Of a stretch of 64,000 bases of DNA, positions 43,101 through 58,100 are shown piece after piece. This DNA comes from Mytilus californianus (taxonomy: Eukaryota > Mollusca > Bivalvia > Mytilida > Mytilidae): positions 5,409,501 to 5,473,500 of the forward strand of contig NW_026262701.1 in NCBI RefSeq assembly GCF_021869535.1. Direction: 5' to 3'. Made by a program: the position numbers and the translations under genes. The notes below the pieces were generated by a model that was given only the letters and a program-made list of their open reading frames with translations, was not told the DNA's origin and searched no databases. Within the stretch, counting starts at the first letter, position 1. Every line of letters begins with the position of its first letter.

Positions 43101-46100
43101 TGAATTACATACTACTCTCGAAATTTGCACATTTCATTAAAGATCTAGACCGATTGTTATCTGCTATTTCAAAATCCAAGATGGTGGAAGACACCCTAGC
43201 TACATTAAACACTATGAAAAAATTTCATCATGGAAGTGGTAATTTCTGTGGTCAAAATAAATTTTAAAAATAATAAAACATCTGAAACAAAACTTCTAAA
43301 AAAACTATGTGTTTTCAGGAGTAAAACTGTGAAATCAGTGTGATCTTGACCAGACCTGTATATATATACAAACCTAAAAGTACCAGCTCTGTTTACATTT
43401 TCTGGTTTAGCAGCTTCTCTAGCCAGCCAGTTATTTACAACTCTTTGGACACTCTTGTCTTTTTCCTTCAGTATACAAGTTAAGTGTTTTGCAATTCCAG
43501 ACAAGATGGTCATTTCACCTGTAAACAATAAGTATTGAAGCTATGTATGAATTATTTCATGTATCCACAGGATTTTTCTTCAGCCAACCCTTTTGAATAA
43601 CTCTATCATTATTTGAATTGATCTCTTCCCTACTCTGAACATAGTTCTGGTAGGAGGTAAGCATCTTTTCCTTTCAAAGAAGAATCCCATGAAAGCATCT
43701 AAGACATAGGCTACCACAAAAATATAAACATAACACTATAGGTACCCTAATGATAATTCAGTCCAAGTATGGTCTTTTTTTTTTAAAGTTTAAGACAACA
43801 ACAAATGCAAATATCATAAATACATTATATTACAAATCAGTTGTGTTCAACATTACAGTAATTAAGGATTTGATTTAAACCAGACATCTGCCTCCATTTC
43901 AATATATAAGAGTTTGTAATATAAAGACAAACCTGTCTCATTGTGCATACAATTCAGAATTAAAGTTAGTCTTTCTATAGCTCTGGAAGATTCAGATTCC
44001 GAGTCTTTCACATTTCCTACAGCAGGCTGAATACATTTCTCTATTAAATATTCAATGTTAAACTGTCTCTTTGGTGCAAAACTTCTCCTAATAATTTTTT
44101 CTTCTAGGTGTATATCAGTCAAATCTATATCCTCTGCTGTTTGCAATCTTTCAAGGTCTTCAGGTTTTCTCTCTCTTAAGCTGAGGTTATCTCCCTTAGA
44201 GTCTAACAGAGCACTAACAGACATTCCATACATATCAGCAATAGAGGGTAGCTCCAATGGTGGAGGGTGGATGTCATCTATGTGAACAGAATGCCATAAC
44301 CCACACTAAAATGAAAATGTTTAAATATTTTTATGTGTAATTATTTTTAATTTTCATGATATTTCACATACTTATCAAAATGACATTAGAGCAATTGAAC
44401 TAGTTAACATAGTTCACATAATGTTGAAAAGCCTTTCAAATATAAAAGCTTTCTCATAAAAGTCTCTGACAAGTATTGTGTTAAGGAAACTATAACTTTA
44501 TCCTTTGCTATGGTGTTTTTGGGGAATAAAAACTATCTGTAAACGTAGTAGAAAAACACAAAACATTAATTTTGAAAATTAAAGAACCTTAGTGAGCATG
44601 CTCACATACCCCACGCCTCCACATTATCACTGGGCAAACAAAATCTCACCAGATTCCTAAGTTTAAAGACTCATAACTCCTACAATAGGCAACTAATAAA
44701 AATTTCATGTGGATATGCACATCTACATATTATGTCCTCATTAACTACAAAGTTTCATGAAATTCTGTGGTTTCAGAGGTGTTGAGATGACAAACTGTTG
44801 CAGTAGTATATTAAAACAATAATTCTAAGTTCAAAGGGCATAACTCCCAGAAAATTAATTGAATCATAATTTCCTGTCCATGTGCACATCTTCATAGTGT
44901 GTCCTTAGTATCTATAAAGTTTCATGAGATTCTGTTGTGTGGTTTCTGAGGAGTTGCGATGACAAACTGTTGCAGTAGTATATTTATGTCAAAATTCTAA
45001 GTTCAAAGGAGCATAACTCCTAGGTAAATAATTGAATTATAATTTCCTGTCGATATACACATCTGCATATTACATCCTTATTATCTACAAAGTTTCATGA
45101 AATTCTGTTGTGTGGTTTCAGAGGAGTTGTGATGACAAGAACAGGACTGACGGACAGACAGACAGACGAGTCAAAAACATTATACACTACACAACTTTGT
45201 TGCATGGGCATAATTAAAAAAATATACCTGGAAACCAGTAAAGCTACTTCCAGCTATTCCAGGCAGCTGTATCAGAAACACCACATGAACATTCAATGCC
45301 TGGTCATGTATCTGTTGTAATTCATCCTGTAAAGTGTTTCTAGCACAGGCTATCAAGTCATTGTTCTGATCACCACTATCACATTGTATAATCAGTAGAA
45401 GGTCTTCAGTAGTATCTTCTTTGTCAAAAAATGCCCTATACAGAATAAAAATAAATTATGTAGGATTTTGATACTCAAAACTTTTGCTGTGAAAAAAGAA
45501 AGACACAACTACATAATTTATTCTCTTAATAACCATTATACCAGCATGAAATAAATATATGAAAACCCAGCTTCAAATAGAAATTGTATTTTTCTGTGTG
45601 ATATTATCAGATAATGATTACCTTTTTTACAAAGGCAAACCTAAAAAAAACAGCAAGAAAATAAGTTGTCATGTAATCTTAACCAATAAAGAAATGAGAA
45701 TAAGAGGATCCTCTGCCGATTACTGTAATATTTGCGATTACTCAGAGAACGTACCACACAAACATTTGGGATATTAACGTATTACGTAAAGTTGCTACCA
45801 ATTGTATTATTGTTAGTCAATATTAAAATACCATCTGAATTATCAAGTTTGCTCGAATCTTTCAATTACAAAAAAAAAAAAAATGGAGAATGTGTCCCCA
45901 TGGACACAGATGATGCCCCTGCTTGCATACAACATTATAAAGGGACATAACTCAAGAACAATAAAAGCGACTACTTGATCTTAGTTTTGTGGTAATAAGT
46001 ATTTGTGTATAGGTTTCATGTTTGGTTGGGGCAAACTTAAGTTACAGAACAGAAACTAAAAATTTAGCAATTTTTCGATTTATAAAGGGGCATAACTCAA

Positions 46101-49100
46101 TATTGGTTAAAGTGACACTACCCAAATTCAACTTGATCTGTGTTTTATCAGTGGAAGGCAAAATTAAACATTGCATTGTATAAAGCATTGATTGTAGTTG
46201 ATTCAACTACAATCATGGACAAAGGAAGATAACTCCAATTTTAAAAATTACTTGAACAATGACATCATTGATATTTTTTTTAAAAAAATGAAAAATTTAG
46301 CAATTTTTCCATTTGTAAAGGGGCATAACTCTAGAACAGTAAAAGTGATGCCACCAAATTTCAAACTTGATCTGTGTATTGTGGTAATAAGCATTGTGTA
46401 TAGGTTTTATAACATTTGGTTGAGGCAAACTTAAGTTAGAGAACGGAAACAAATTTTGGGACGTACGGACAGACGGACAAGGGTAAAACTTAATGCCCCC
46501 TCTGCTTCGGCAGGGGCATAACAAACTCAAAAAGTAAAAATAAGCTCAGAATTACAGAAATTTTAGTTCAGATACAAGTGAATTTGATATGAGTATTAAA
46601 GTAATTACTTGATCTGTCTACTAAACTGTTGTTCTGTATCAAATGATTGAAGATTCAGTAATTCTACATTCTTTCTCTGGATTGAAATTACTTTACACAG
46701 GATTTCAATATCTGCTACAGAGAGCAACTTTGAATTAGTTGTGATCTGAAAAGGTATTCAATGTTATATTTTAGCTAAATTTAATATTCTTATTTCACTT
46801 TCTAAGCTTTTCATCATCCCTTAAAAGGAGAGTGTTCCAACATCTCCCAAGGTTCCAAAGAACCAAATAGTAAAAGTCAAACCTATCCCTTCAAAACTTT
46901 TACAGTTGCCACAATAATTTGTTTACTGGACTGTGACATCAAGACTCAATGCTTCTTACATCAGCAAATTTTCCCTTGCAATTAGTAACATGATAGGTGC
47001 TACTAGTGGAGCAAGATCTTCTTACTATTAGGGAGCACCTGGGTTCAACTCCAGTTTTTTGGGGTTTCAAGTTGCTCAAGCTTTAGTTTTCAGTGTAGTG
47101 TTTTTTTTTATTATTACGTTAACCTCACTTCCTTCCCCCTTTTGAATTTACCTTGGTGTTCAGTATTTTTGTTATACTCTTTTACACGTCAGTTCCCTAC
47201 TTAATGTCAATGAGGGTAGTAATTAAACATTCATGACAGAACATATCATTAGACAAATAATGAATAACTCTCTAATTACTGGTAAAAGTAAAATTAAAAG
47301 TAAAACAAAAAGTATGGAATTATCTTTGCATACTACATCTATATTACCTGAGAACGAATGCTGTGTAGTTCTTGTTCCACTATCTTATAATGCATATAAT
47401 CCTCTAGGCTTTCATGGTGCTGATCCAAGAAATATGTGTACAAAAAATGTTCGTCTTCAAGATCAACTACAGCTGAAGGTGTTGCACACCATAAAAGCAT
47501 CGTCTCTGCATCTCTCATTATCTATTTTTCAAAGAAAACTTTCTTAAAATTAGAATTCATGCAATTTGGATTGATGCAAAATATTTTAAAAAATATTTAC
47601 TGACAATTTTGTTTCATTATGAATTTTTCTTCAATATAAAGAACATAGATAAAATCTTCTACCCCTGTTGCTGGGTTATAAATTGTTTTAAAATATCTTT
47701 TTGCAATAATGATGGAGACAAAAAGTGATTTTCAAACATAGTTTTGTCTTATCATAATGCCCCTATACACTAAAAAGGAAAATATGTTATCAAAGAAGGG
47801 AAATGTTTTTTATATTATCAAAAACAATAAAGGCGATAAAGTTTGACCTCGGTAATAAAATACAGCATTACTTCTCTTTTTAAAATTAAAAAACATTCTT
47901 ACAATCCTCTTAAGTGTGCAGTTCTACTTATCTTACAAAAATACCTGTTTCTCCATCTGTGCTATAGTAAGATCTGTACATTCTAATTCTTGACAAACAT
48001 GCAGAATGATCGCAGCACATGTGTCATCATGGTAACCCATAAAAACATCTCCTATTTTTTTAGTCTCTTTCCTGCAAATAAAATCAAAATGCTGAAATAT
48101 CCTTAATATTAAGTAGCAAATATTACGTGCATATTCAAGATGACAACGTGTTAATGTGATATGAATGTATCATACTTTGTACTTAACCAACATGCTGAGC
48201 TAGATTTTTAAAGGTCTTCCTCACAAGGTATTGGTCCCCCAAAAGGACATATCATCCCATCTGGGGCAAATTAATTTGACTCTAAGCCAACCAATCTATG
48301 CTCAATCACATAAATGCCTAATGCTTGGCATAGAAGCAACAAATACCAATTTTGTAGTCATAGAACTGAGGATAAAACCAACAACTTCTGTCAATAAAAG
48401 CAAAAAGCCTTTTTCATAAATGTAGGATTTAAAATTTTCTCAATGAACAGGATGAAGGCATGAATTGTTTATTATATCTTGCACATTTTAAATTTATACA
48501 AATGTACATTTTATTGAATTTCAAACACAGGTTACAATACTTTAGCTTCAGTATTTATTCTATTTAGTTGTCCTTTTTTAGAGATATGTAGCTGAAATTT
48601 AGAACAGTGTGCAGAAAGAGCTTTAAGAACCTAAAATGAAGTTTTATAGTAAAGGATATAGCTTCATACTTGTGAAAGTACACAGTATATAATTACTTTT
48701 GTATCAAGTATCTCATATCTAATGGAACTTTGACCTCACAAAACTGCTGTGCCCAATCCTGTAATTTGACTGTAAGCTCTAACTGAGAAGGTGTCAGCAT
48801 GGTCTTCAATGATAAGAAATGTTTCTCCAGACGATTGATCAGTGGAATTGGAAACTTGTCATATACAATCTGTTTCTCTGCTACTACAATCAGTCTAAAA
48901 GACAATTTGATCAAAAACTTCAGAAATATTCTTTCATACAATATAAACATTCCATGAACAACACTTTTGATTTTTTAACCAGGGATACTCATTTTACAAT
49001 GAATAGCAAAAGAAACTGAAAAAACTGTAAATATCAAGGCAGTCAGTGAATTTACTATATTAACCTCTCAAACAAAACATGTAAGAATAGGCTAATTTTA

Positions 49101-52100
49101 ACACAAAAAAAAACTGTCATTGGGTTGGATTTAAACAGCTCCACTCATTTCCCTCCCTCTTGTGTGAGTATAAATGCTGTTGGAATCTAAACCGGTATCA
49201 GATCAGATGCATGTCAATGTCTAACTCTGATCGGAATCCAGTCAGGAAACCTGTGAATCCAGATGGTTACTAGTGTAAAAACAAAGACATGTTTGGGAAA
49301 AGAACCAGTTTAATGCTTAAATTTCATATTAATAAAACACAAACAACAGTACAGTTTGAAAACAATACACAAATTAATTAATAATCTGTGGTATTCCAAA
49401 CTTCCCAAACATGTGTGGTGTAACCAGTAGAAGGTAGGTTAACCCTTTCGCCGATGAGTCCCTGTTTACCAGGATTCACGCTTCAGACAGCTGACGAGGA
49501 GTCCCGTTTTACTGGGATCGGAATACCTCTTTTATATTTCCCGCTCAAAACAGTGCAAACACAAGTTATCTTTCTTTGTTGAATACCCGGATGAAAGTGT
49601 AAACATGGCGCTTCCGTTTGTTGAAAACCATGTCAAAATCAGAGGAAATTTACGGAATTTACAAGAATTTGAAATGAGGGAACATTTTTTTTGAAAGAAT
49701 ATGGAAGAATTTAAGCCAAACTAGTATACTTTTCTGACATAAAATGTCATTTTATGTACAAAACACTTGGAATGGACATCGTTCAGTGTAAGGAATTTGC
49801 CGTTTTGGGTTAAAAAATTACGATTTTGGGTGAAAGAGCAGAATTTTGAGAATTTCACCTATATAATGCCGAAAATTTGAAAATTTGAATATTTTATGAA
49901 AATTAAATGAGCCAAATTAATTTTAGTCAAGGTGTTTGGTACCACCTTAAGTGAGAAATATTTCTAGAACCAAATTGTGACAAATCTAGGGAAAAATAAA
50001 TGTCATCCAGGTTACAAGTAATATATTAGTGCATCAAAGTTACTTGTTCCTGGACAACTACATGATAATCTAAAAAAGCCAATTTTCATAAGATACTGGC
50101 TATTTACCTTTTTTTAATATACAATTTGACACCACCATTAAATGCCTTTAATTTCTCATTTTACAAAAATTTTCAAAAGAAAGTTGACATGTCAAAAGTG
50201 CTATATTTTGAAGAAGTAAAATTTTACCTGAAAGCTCTATGTACTCTACATTTAACTCTGTGTGTTCCAAGTCCTAAATCTACATATCTCTCATCACCAA
50301 ACTCTACATAATACTGAAATAGTATAATAAGCAATTTATAGCAATTTGTAGGCATGAAAAATTGACAAACATTTTTACTATTCAACCTTCTTAAAAGTCA
50401 GAAAACTTAGGTTAAAATTCATCATCTGCTATTTAATATTTTTTGAAGCAAAATGTAGAAAACAACACTGATGTAACAATTCCCTACCTGGTTAAGAGCA
50501 TCATAAAGACTTTCATACAAATTCTCCAAGTTCAACAGGATAACAGTACTCCCAGTCTCCATACAAACTTTGATACGGTTTATATTTCTGTAGAACATAT
50601 TTTACCTGATTCAGAGCATCATAAAGACTTTCATACAAATTCTCCAAGTTCAACAGGATAACAGTACTCCCAGTCTCCATACAAACTGTGATACAGTTTA
50701 TATTTCTGTAGAACATATTTTACCTGATTCAGAGCATCGTAAAGACTTTCATACAAATTCTCCAAGTTCAACAGGATAACAGTACTCCCAGTCTCCATAC
50801 AAACTGTGATACAGTTTATATTTCTGTAGAACATATTTTACCTGATTCAGAGCATCATAAAGACTTTCATAAAGATTCTCCAAGTTCAACAGGATAACAG
50901 TACTCCCAGTCTCCATACAAACTGTGATACAGTTTATATTTCTGTAGAACATATTTTACCTGATTCAGAGCATCGTAAAGACTTTCATAAAGATTCTCCA
51001 AGTTCAACAGGATAACAGTACTCCCAGTCTCCATACAAACTTTGATACGGTTTATATTTCTACACACCTTCAAAAATAATAGTCAAAACATTTCATTTAT
51101 TCTAATTCTATATATTAAAACAATTCTATGGTAAAAGAAATATAAACATTACTATACATTTTACTTTAAATTGAATATGCTTGTCTTAGCCAAATTTTGT
51201 CCAGCACTTTTCATACATTTGTCTTTTGTTGAAGGCCACATGATAACCACAGTTGTTAAAATATTATGGATTAATTTATTTTCTTGGGTACCAATATGTG
51301 GATTGATGAAAACTTGCAATTTCATGGATACTTTGTTTTGTGGTTTTGCCTACAAGCCTATAGAAAATTTCTAAATTGTTGAACATTTAAATTCATGGTT
51401 CACCTGTACCCAAAAAATCCACAAAAATTGGTATTCCTCCATCAATTGAGAATCCACAGTAGCAAAAAGATAACTAAATCTAACAATTATGAATTAAAAC
51501 ACATCAAATATATATGTACCTGTGTATATTCTTGATCACTACGGAAACTACTACCAAATATAACAACAGCGTTCTCCATGGTAAAGATTTTCTGTTGTAA
51601 TATTGTCAGGGCTCCATAATTCTCTGTCAGTAACAACATGTATCTTGTCTCACTATAGATATAAAACATTTAAAAACATTTAGTATTATGATTTTTATCA
51701 AGAGTTTTTATTAATGAAGGATCATACAACGTTATTATCAGCTACATTTTGAATTGCAAGGAAATTTTTACATTTCAAATCATGATAAAACACCTATATA
51801 ATATATTTGGTTTGTGTTAATATTTTTTTTTGTATAGTCACCTGTCTATTGTTGATCTCTTGATGTCTTTGTGTTTTTAGTTGTTAGGCTGCTGTCTCAT
51901 TGATGTATACACCAAATCTTTTATTTATAGAAACAAGTTTGTATAACAGGTGATATTGATGTCATACAGTAAAGTGGTACCTATTTGACATCTTGTCCCC
52001 TGTCAGACATGCCTGAATCATTCCTGCTGATGTACAGTCCGGATCATCTTCTCTTGGCTGAAATAAAACAAGATAAAGGAACCCAAACAATGAGAATTAG

Positions 52101-55100
52101 AAGCAAGGTATACCTGTTCTAAAATGTTAAAAAAAAAAACATGTTTCTGTCAATATATGTTTATAAAAAAAGAAATGGCTTGGCTATTGTAAGACAAATG
52201 AAGGTAAATCAAGAAAATAATTCTGTGTATGTTATTGAATACTGTCTCATTGACTTAACCCCCCCCTTTCCTTTCTATTAAATACCTCAAAAAGATTTTA
52301 AGAGTAGCAACATTTTGTTTTTGATGAAATGTGCACAATCAGCCAAATTTTCATTAAAATTATCCTATAAATATTTCGGAAAAGATTTAACAATTTTAAG
52401 ACAAAATGATGATTTCATAGTTAACACAAATTGTAAAAAAAAAATCCTGGCTTTTTAAAAAGTAAAATAACAAAAATAACTCCAAGGAAAATTCAAAATG
52501 GAAAGTCCCTTATCAAATGGCAAAATCAAAAGCTCAAACACATCAAACGATTGGAAAACAACTTTCATATTCCTGACTAATGGTACAGTCATTTCCTTAT
52601 GTAGAAAATGGAGTAAAACCTGGTTTAAAATGCATGATTAAAATAGAGTATTGCACTAGTTTGATTTTTTTAAAGTTCAAATAAAACATAAACATATTTT
52701 CTGCTCTTTGCTATACATAGTGATTGTATAAATCAGAGACATTAATATATATTTCATAACATAATTTAATTGTTTGTTTTACCTCCTCATCTTTGTCAAC
52801 AAGATGTGACAATTTATCATAGAAAATGTCAACAGGTTTGACATTCTCTAATCCACCAAAATTTCTAAGGATCGAATGCTTTAGTTGTAGCCATGAGGGT
52901 TTCTTTCTAGATCTTGACAGGAAACCATACAACATCTTCAATAAACTGAAATAAATAAAACTAAATTTTACATCTGGCAAAAGAAAAGATGTAACTAGAT
53001 GTGTCAGAACAACACGAATGGCCCTGCTAGCAAAAAAGCTTGAAGCCATATTAAGGAATGGAAATTTGAGAATGAAAGTCTTAATATCTGTTATTTTCAA
53101 GAAATTTTCCGAGTGCAAAGCAAGTAATTTCAGCAAAAATCAATAGAGCAGAATCAAACGTTGACTCGATCAGTAACTCATCATTGTATACTCACATACT
53201 AAAGATCAGCTCAATATGTGAAGTAGTTTTGAAAAAAAAATCTGCATAACTGTTATCTTCTCAAAATGTTTAAAGTCCAAGCCCCTTGTTTCGGCAAAAA
53301 TCATTAGAGCAGAACCAAACATAAACATGTTCTGTAACTCATCATAGTAGACTCACATACTAAAAATCAGCCCAATATGTGTAGGCGTTTAGAAAAAAAA
53401 GTCTGTATAACTGTTATTTTCATGAAATGTTCCAAGTCCAAAGCCTGTAATTTCTACAAAAATCAGCAGAGTAAAACCAAATGTAAACTTGATCTGTAAC
53501 TCATCATAGTGGACTCACATACTAATAAACTGTTGACACAGAGATATGTCTCGCCTGTCGGCATAAAATTCAGAAAAAGACAATTTGATGGACAGCAACA
53601 TTGCTTATTAATTCAAAGTCGCTGGACCAACTAGTGGGTAGGGCCTCGAAATGGTTGACAAACTGAGATGTACAGACAGCAATGTAACTTTATAGAAAAT
53701 ATTGTCTATTGTAAGTAGTTCCTATCAAACTAACTTAATCAGAAAACTTAACATTGAAATTGTTATCTTATTGAAAGTAAGTGGACCATGACCTAGGGGG
53801 CAGGGCCTTGATATAGTCATCAAACTTTTATGTACTGATAGTAATGCAACTTTATAGAAAATATCATTGATCTATCGCAAGTAGTTCATATCAAACTTAC
53901 TTAAGCAGAAAACTATTCATTGATTATTGCTAATTAATTGAAAGTCACTGAACCATGACCTAGGGGGCAGGGCCTCAAAATAGTCGTCAAAAAGATATGT
54001 ACTGATAGTAAATTAATGCAACTTCATACAAAATATCATTGATCTATCAAAGTAGTTCCTATCAAACTAACTTTTACAAGCAGAAACCTTAACATTGAAA
54101 ATGGCTAATTAATTCAAAGTCACAGGACGATGGCCTAGAAGGCAGGGCCTCAAAATTGTCGTTAAACTGACATGTACTGATAGTAATGCTTCTTCATACA
54201 AAATATCAATAATCTTTTACAAATAGTTCCTATCAAACTAACTTAAGCTGAAAACTTAACAATTGTTGACGCCATCATTGCAGCTGTCACCGCAGCCGTC
54301 ACTTTAGCTGGAAAAGCAATCCCTATGTCCTGCTTTCTATGACTTTCGTCGCTGGCGAGACAAAAATCAGCTCAATATGTGAAGGCGTTTACGAAAAAAG
54401 TCGGTATAACTTACAGCTATTTACATGAAATTTTCAAAGTCCAAATACATAATTTTGGCAAAAATCAGCAGAGCAGAACCAAACCTTAATATGATCTGTA
54501 ACTCAACAAAATAGACTCACATACTAAAATTCAGCTCAAAATAAAGGCATTTAGAAAAAAAGTACAGCTGTTAGTTGCGCAATGACGGAATGACAGAATG
54601 ATGGAATAACAGAAAGATGCATAAGGGTCTGTGTTAGCGGTAAAGGTCGCCACATTCGCCATGGGCGAATGTTTTTATTATGTGGCTAATAAAAATTCAG
54701 TTGCAATTGCTACATTGGCGAACAAAAATTTACATGAAAGGAAAAAAATCTTTGTCAAATTTCAAGCCAGAAGTGTGGATTCGAACAAACGTTTAGCTGA
54801 CAAGATCTTAACAAAAGTAATTTGCAGAACCAAACACAAAAACGGGTCTTTTTAGTCATATCCGGGGAAAAAAAACTATCAAACGTAACGATTCTGGGCA
54901 CGAAAATCCGTTTCAGATATCAAGTTTTCTTTTACTTTTAATGTTTTTAACATGGCCGACGAATCTGACCTTGAAGTAAGGGTCCACGACCCGAAAGAAT
55001 CAGATAAAGATCATATGGTCACGGATGATTGGAATCCAAGAAAACAACAAAGGACATCGTTACATGTATCATTTTTTATTCATTTGTTGATTCTGAAGTT

Positions 55101-58100
55101 TAATAAAGTGTTACATAATTTCAAATGGGTGTTTGTTGATTTTATATTATGAAAAACAAAAAGAATGGATATGGTTCAATGGCAGGAAAACATCACTAAC
55201 TCACTTAATGCAATACAAAAAGAAATGGGATATGGTAACCCATCATCATGACACAAAATCAGTACATGAACAGGAAAAACCAAAAAAGCAAAGGAACAGC
55301 ACTTTCATTGCTGATCTTCATCTCAAAGTTACAGTGAGGCTTTTAACACGGAGCAAACACTCTCACCTCACTCCAAATTTAAGAGACTGTTAGTGCCGGT
55401 TTGTATCATTCAACATTTCAGGGAAAATGGATACATTCACTGTTATTATTAACCAACCATAAAGAACATAGCTTGGATAAAATTATAAATTATACATCTA
55501 CAGCTGCATTCTATCTAGCACTTTAATTTATTGAGAGAAAGGAGAATTTTTTATCTGACCTGGAGAAAAAAACAACATTTTTGATAAGTTATATACACTT
55601 CCAGTTACAAAAATGTAACCTCAGAATGCAGAATTTCACATCTCATTTTCCACAATCTTCAAACCCCCCTAGCAGGTTCGGATCACTTTGAGTGTGCTCA
55701 ACGTTGACACTAAAGTTGTGGCTAACCACATCAAAATGTGGCTAAGCAAAAAAAAAGTGAATAGCCACTTTGGCTATTTACATTTTTTGACTACTGCTAA
55801 CACAGAGGGTAAACTATATGGCCCCAACAACTTTGTTGCAGGGCCAAAAAAAAAGGTTTACTCGCTACAACTCAACATTATGAAGCTGAAGATCAAATAT
55901 TAAATCATTTCCTTTGATAGAAGCATCGAAAATTTTGACGAAACTTTTCCTAGCGCAATGAGTGTTGAAAAATTTCAAACTATAGGCAAACAGGAAGTGG
56001 CTAAATGGCAGATGTAACAAGAATTTGTCCATAGTACACGGATGCCCCACTCACACTATCATTTTCTATGTTCAGTGGACCGTGAAATTGGGGTCAAAAC
56101 TCTAATTTGGTATTAAAATTAGAAAGATCATATCATAGGGAACATGTTTACTAAGTTTCAAATTGATTGGACTTCAACTTCATCGATAAACTGCTTCGCC
56201 GAGCGCAGCTGGATACAAACGCAGAGGTCCAACCCTGAAAAATGGACACAATATTCAAGCTTGATACTGGTCTGAATTTGGATTGTAATTAAATATTTGA
56301 CACATTACAGGTTTCTGACACAGAATAAATGTGTCATAGAACTTGAAATTGGTTGTATGATATGAATTTATATTCAATTGAAGATTTCTTGCTGTTGTGT
56401 AATACACTGTGCTGTTGCACAATACTTAGTAAACCTGTTTTCAGACTATATACAAAGAATTAGCAAAATAAATTGTGACACCCCAATTTTTTTATTTGGA
56501 AAATTAACAATTTCTTAAATCTTGAGGGAAAAAAATGACCCACCCAAAACAATTTTTTTTTTACCCCCCTTCCCCTTTTTCCAAAAAAAATCATTTTGAA
56601 GAAATTTTCTTTTTGTAAAATGTGGTACAAATCAAGAGACATCCATACACCTAAACACAAGTTATTGTCTGAAAACTAGAAAAATGCTTGTTTTAGACCC
56701 TTTTTGGCCCCTAATTCCTGAACAGTTTGGGCAATTACACCCAAAATGAATCCCAACCTTCTTTTTGTGGTATTGAACCTTGTGGTACAATTTCAGAGCA
56801 ATCAAAATACTTATACACAAGTTATTGTCCTGAAACTAGAAAAATGCTTGTTTTGGCCCCTTTTTGGCCCTTAATTCCTAAACGGTTGGGACCATCACCC
56901 CCAAAAACAATCCAAACCTTCCTTTTGTGGTATTGAACCTTTTGATTAAATTTAATAGAGATCCATACACTTAAACTAAAGTTATTGTCGGGAAACCAAA
57001 TGTCTTCGGACGACGCCGAAGACAACGACGTGATACCAATATACGACCGCAAAAAATAAAAACTACCATGACCAAAAACTTTAATCTGAAGCAGGACAGA
57101 TGGATGAACAAACCAGTGAACGAAGAATGAATGGACAAACGGACGGACGGAAGAACCAACGGACACACAGACCAGAAAACATAATGCCCCTCTACTATCG
57201 TAGGTGGGGCATAAAAAATTGCTTACTCCCTACAACTCAACATTATGGAGTTGCAGACCAAATATCACATCATTCCGTTTCATAGAAGCCAAGAAAACTT
57301 TGACAAAAGTTTTCTTTCTGACTGACGGACGAACAGTCGAGCAGTTACTAGACCTACTTCTGCCTTCTGGACCGCAGGAAATAAACAGAAATAGAAACAA
57401 TACATGTATATAAATACCTATAAAAGTCTCTGAGACCAAAGAATTCTCTCATTTCTGTGGATGCTTCTTTAAACAGGGCTAAGTAAGATTCAGCTAAATC
57501 TGGAATCAGTGGTTTTATATACTTCAGTATCTTTTGTCTTTTTGTAGTACAAATTCCCCTGAAAAGAAAGAAAAAATACTCCATAGTTCTCATTTATCAG
57601 CTGACAAGGAAAATCATCTTGTGCTAAAAATACTGAACAATCAACTATAAATATTGATATGTTATTTTTATAAGTTTATATGTATCTTTGTTGAGTTCCT
57701 ATATGAACTAAGCATTTGACCTAATCATTGTTTGTAGATTCTTCAAATATATACATTTATTGGTTGTATCTTTTTTTCAAATCTGTCCTTCTCAGCTGGG
57801 AGGTTACTGCTTTTTCTACTTAAGTGGACAACCTTATACCATGATCTATTTTCTTTTTAGTAAATCCTGGTCAATCTTACAAAATTTCATATATGTGCAT
57901 GACAATCTATTTCCTCAAATAGTAATTAGAATATTTATGGAACTGATGACGTTACAAAGCATGGCACAACCAGATGAAGCTTGGCACCATATATCAAGAA
58001 ATTATTACTTGTAGTTGCTGAGAAAATGGGACAGAAATGTGTTCTGGAGAGACAGATATATAGATGTAAACCTGTATGTCCTCCTTCTTTTGGATTTGGG

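Larger units (their letters stand above)
50488..51067 (-). repeat. five-copy tandem exon array, 118-bp period
   Basis: Copies A to E lie at 50960-51059, 50842-50941, 50724-50823, 50606-50705 and 50488-50587, each a 100-bp exon core followed on the minus strand by an 18-bp spacer GTAAAATATGTTCTACAG. The spacer begins GT and ends AG but is too short for a normal metazoan intron. Only copy A has the in-frame 5' extension and only copy E the distinct donor GTAGGG. Confidence 0.95.
52985..55860. repeat. host intron repeat split by two later elements
   Basis: Blocks with 'gtaactcatca', 'tagactcacatacta' and 'aaatcagctcaatatgtg' recur at 53160-53530 and 54362-54560, interrupted at 53547-54362 by a GCGAGACA element and at 54628-55806 by a TIR element. 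The flanks ggccctgc (left) and gcagggcc (right) are inverted. Confidence 0.6.

Noticed and set aside
47233-47547. 104-codon plus-strand ORF
   Set aside because: Antisense of E14.
50488-50941. Mutually exclusive alternative exons at the RNF213 array
   Set aside because: Copies B to E enter out of phase from E9, so they cannot simply replace copy A; kept as a decoy or duplication hypothesis instead.
56822-57439. Overlapping ORFs of 60-114 codons in both strands
   Set aside because: Repeat-derived; the residues translate the gacggacg tail and differ between copies by frameshifts.
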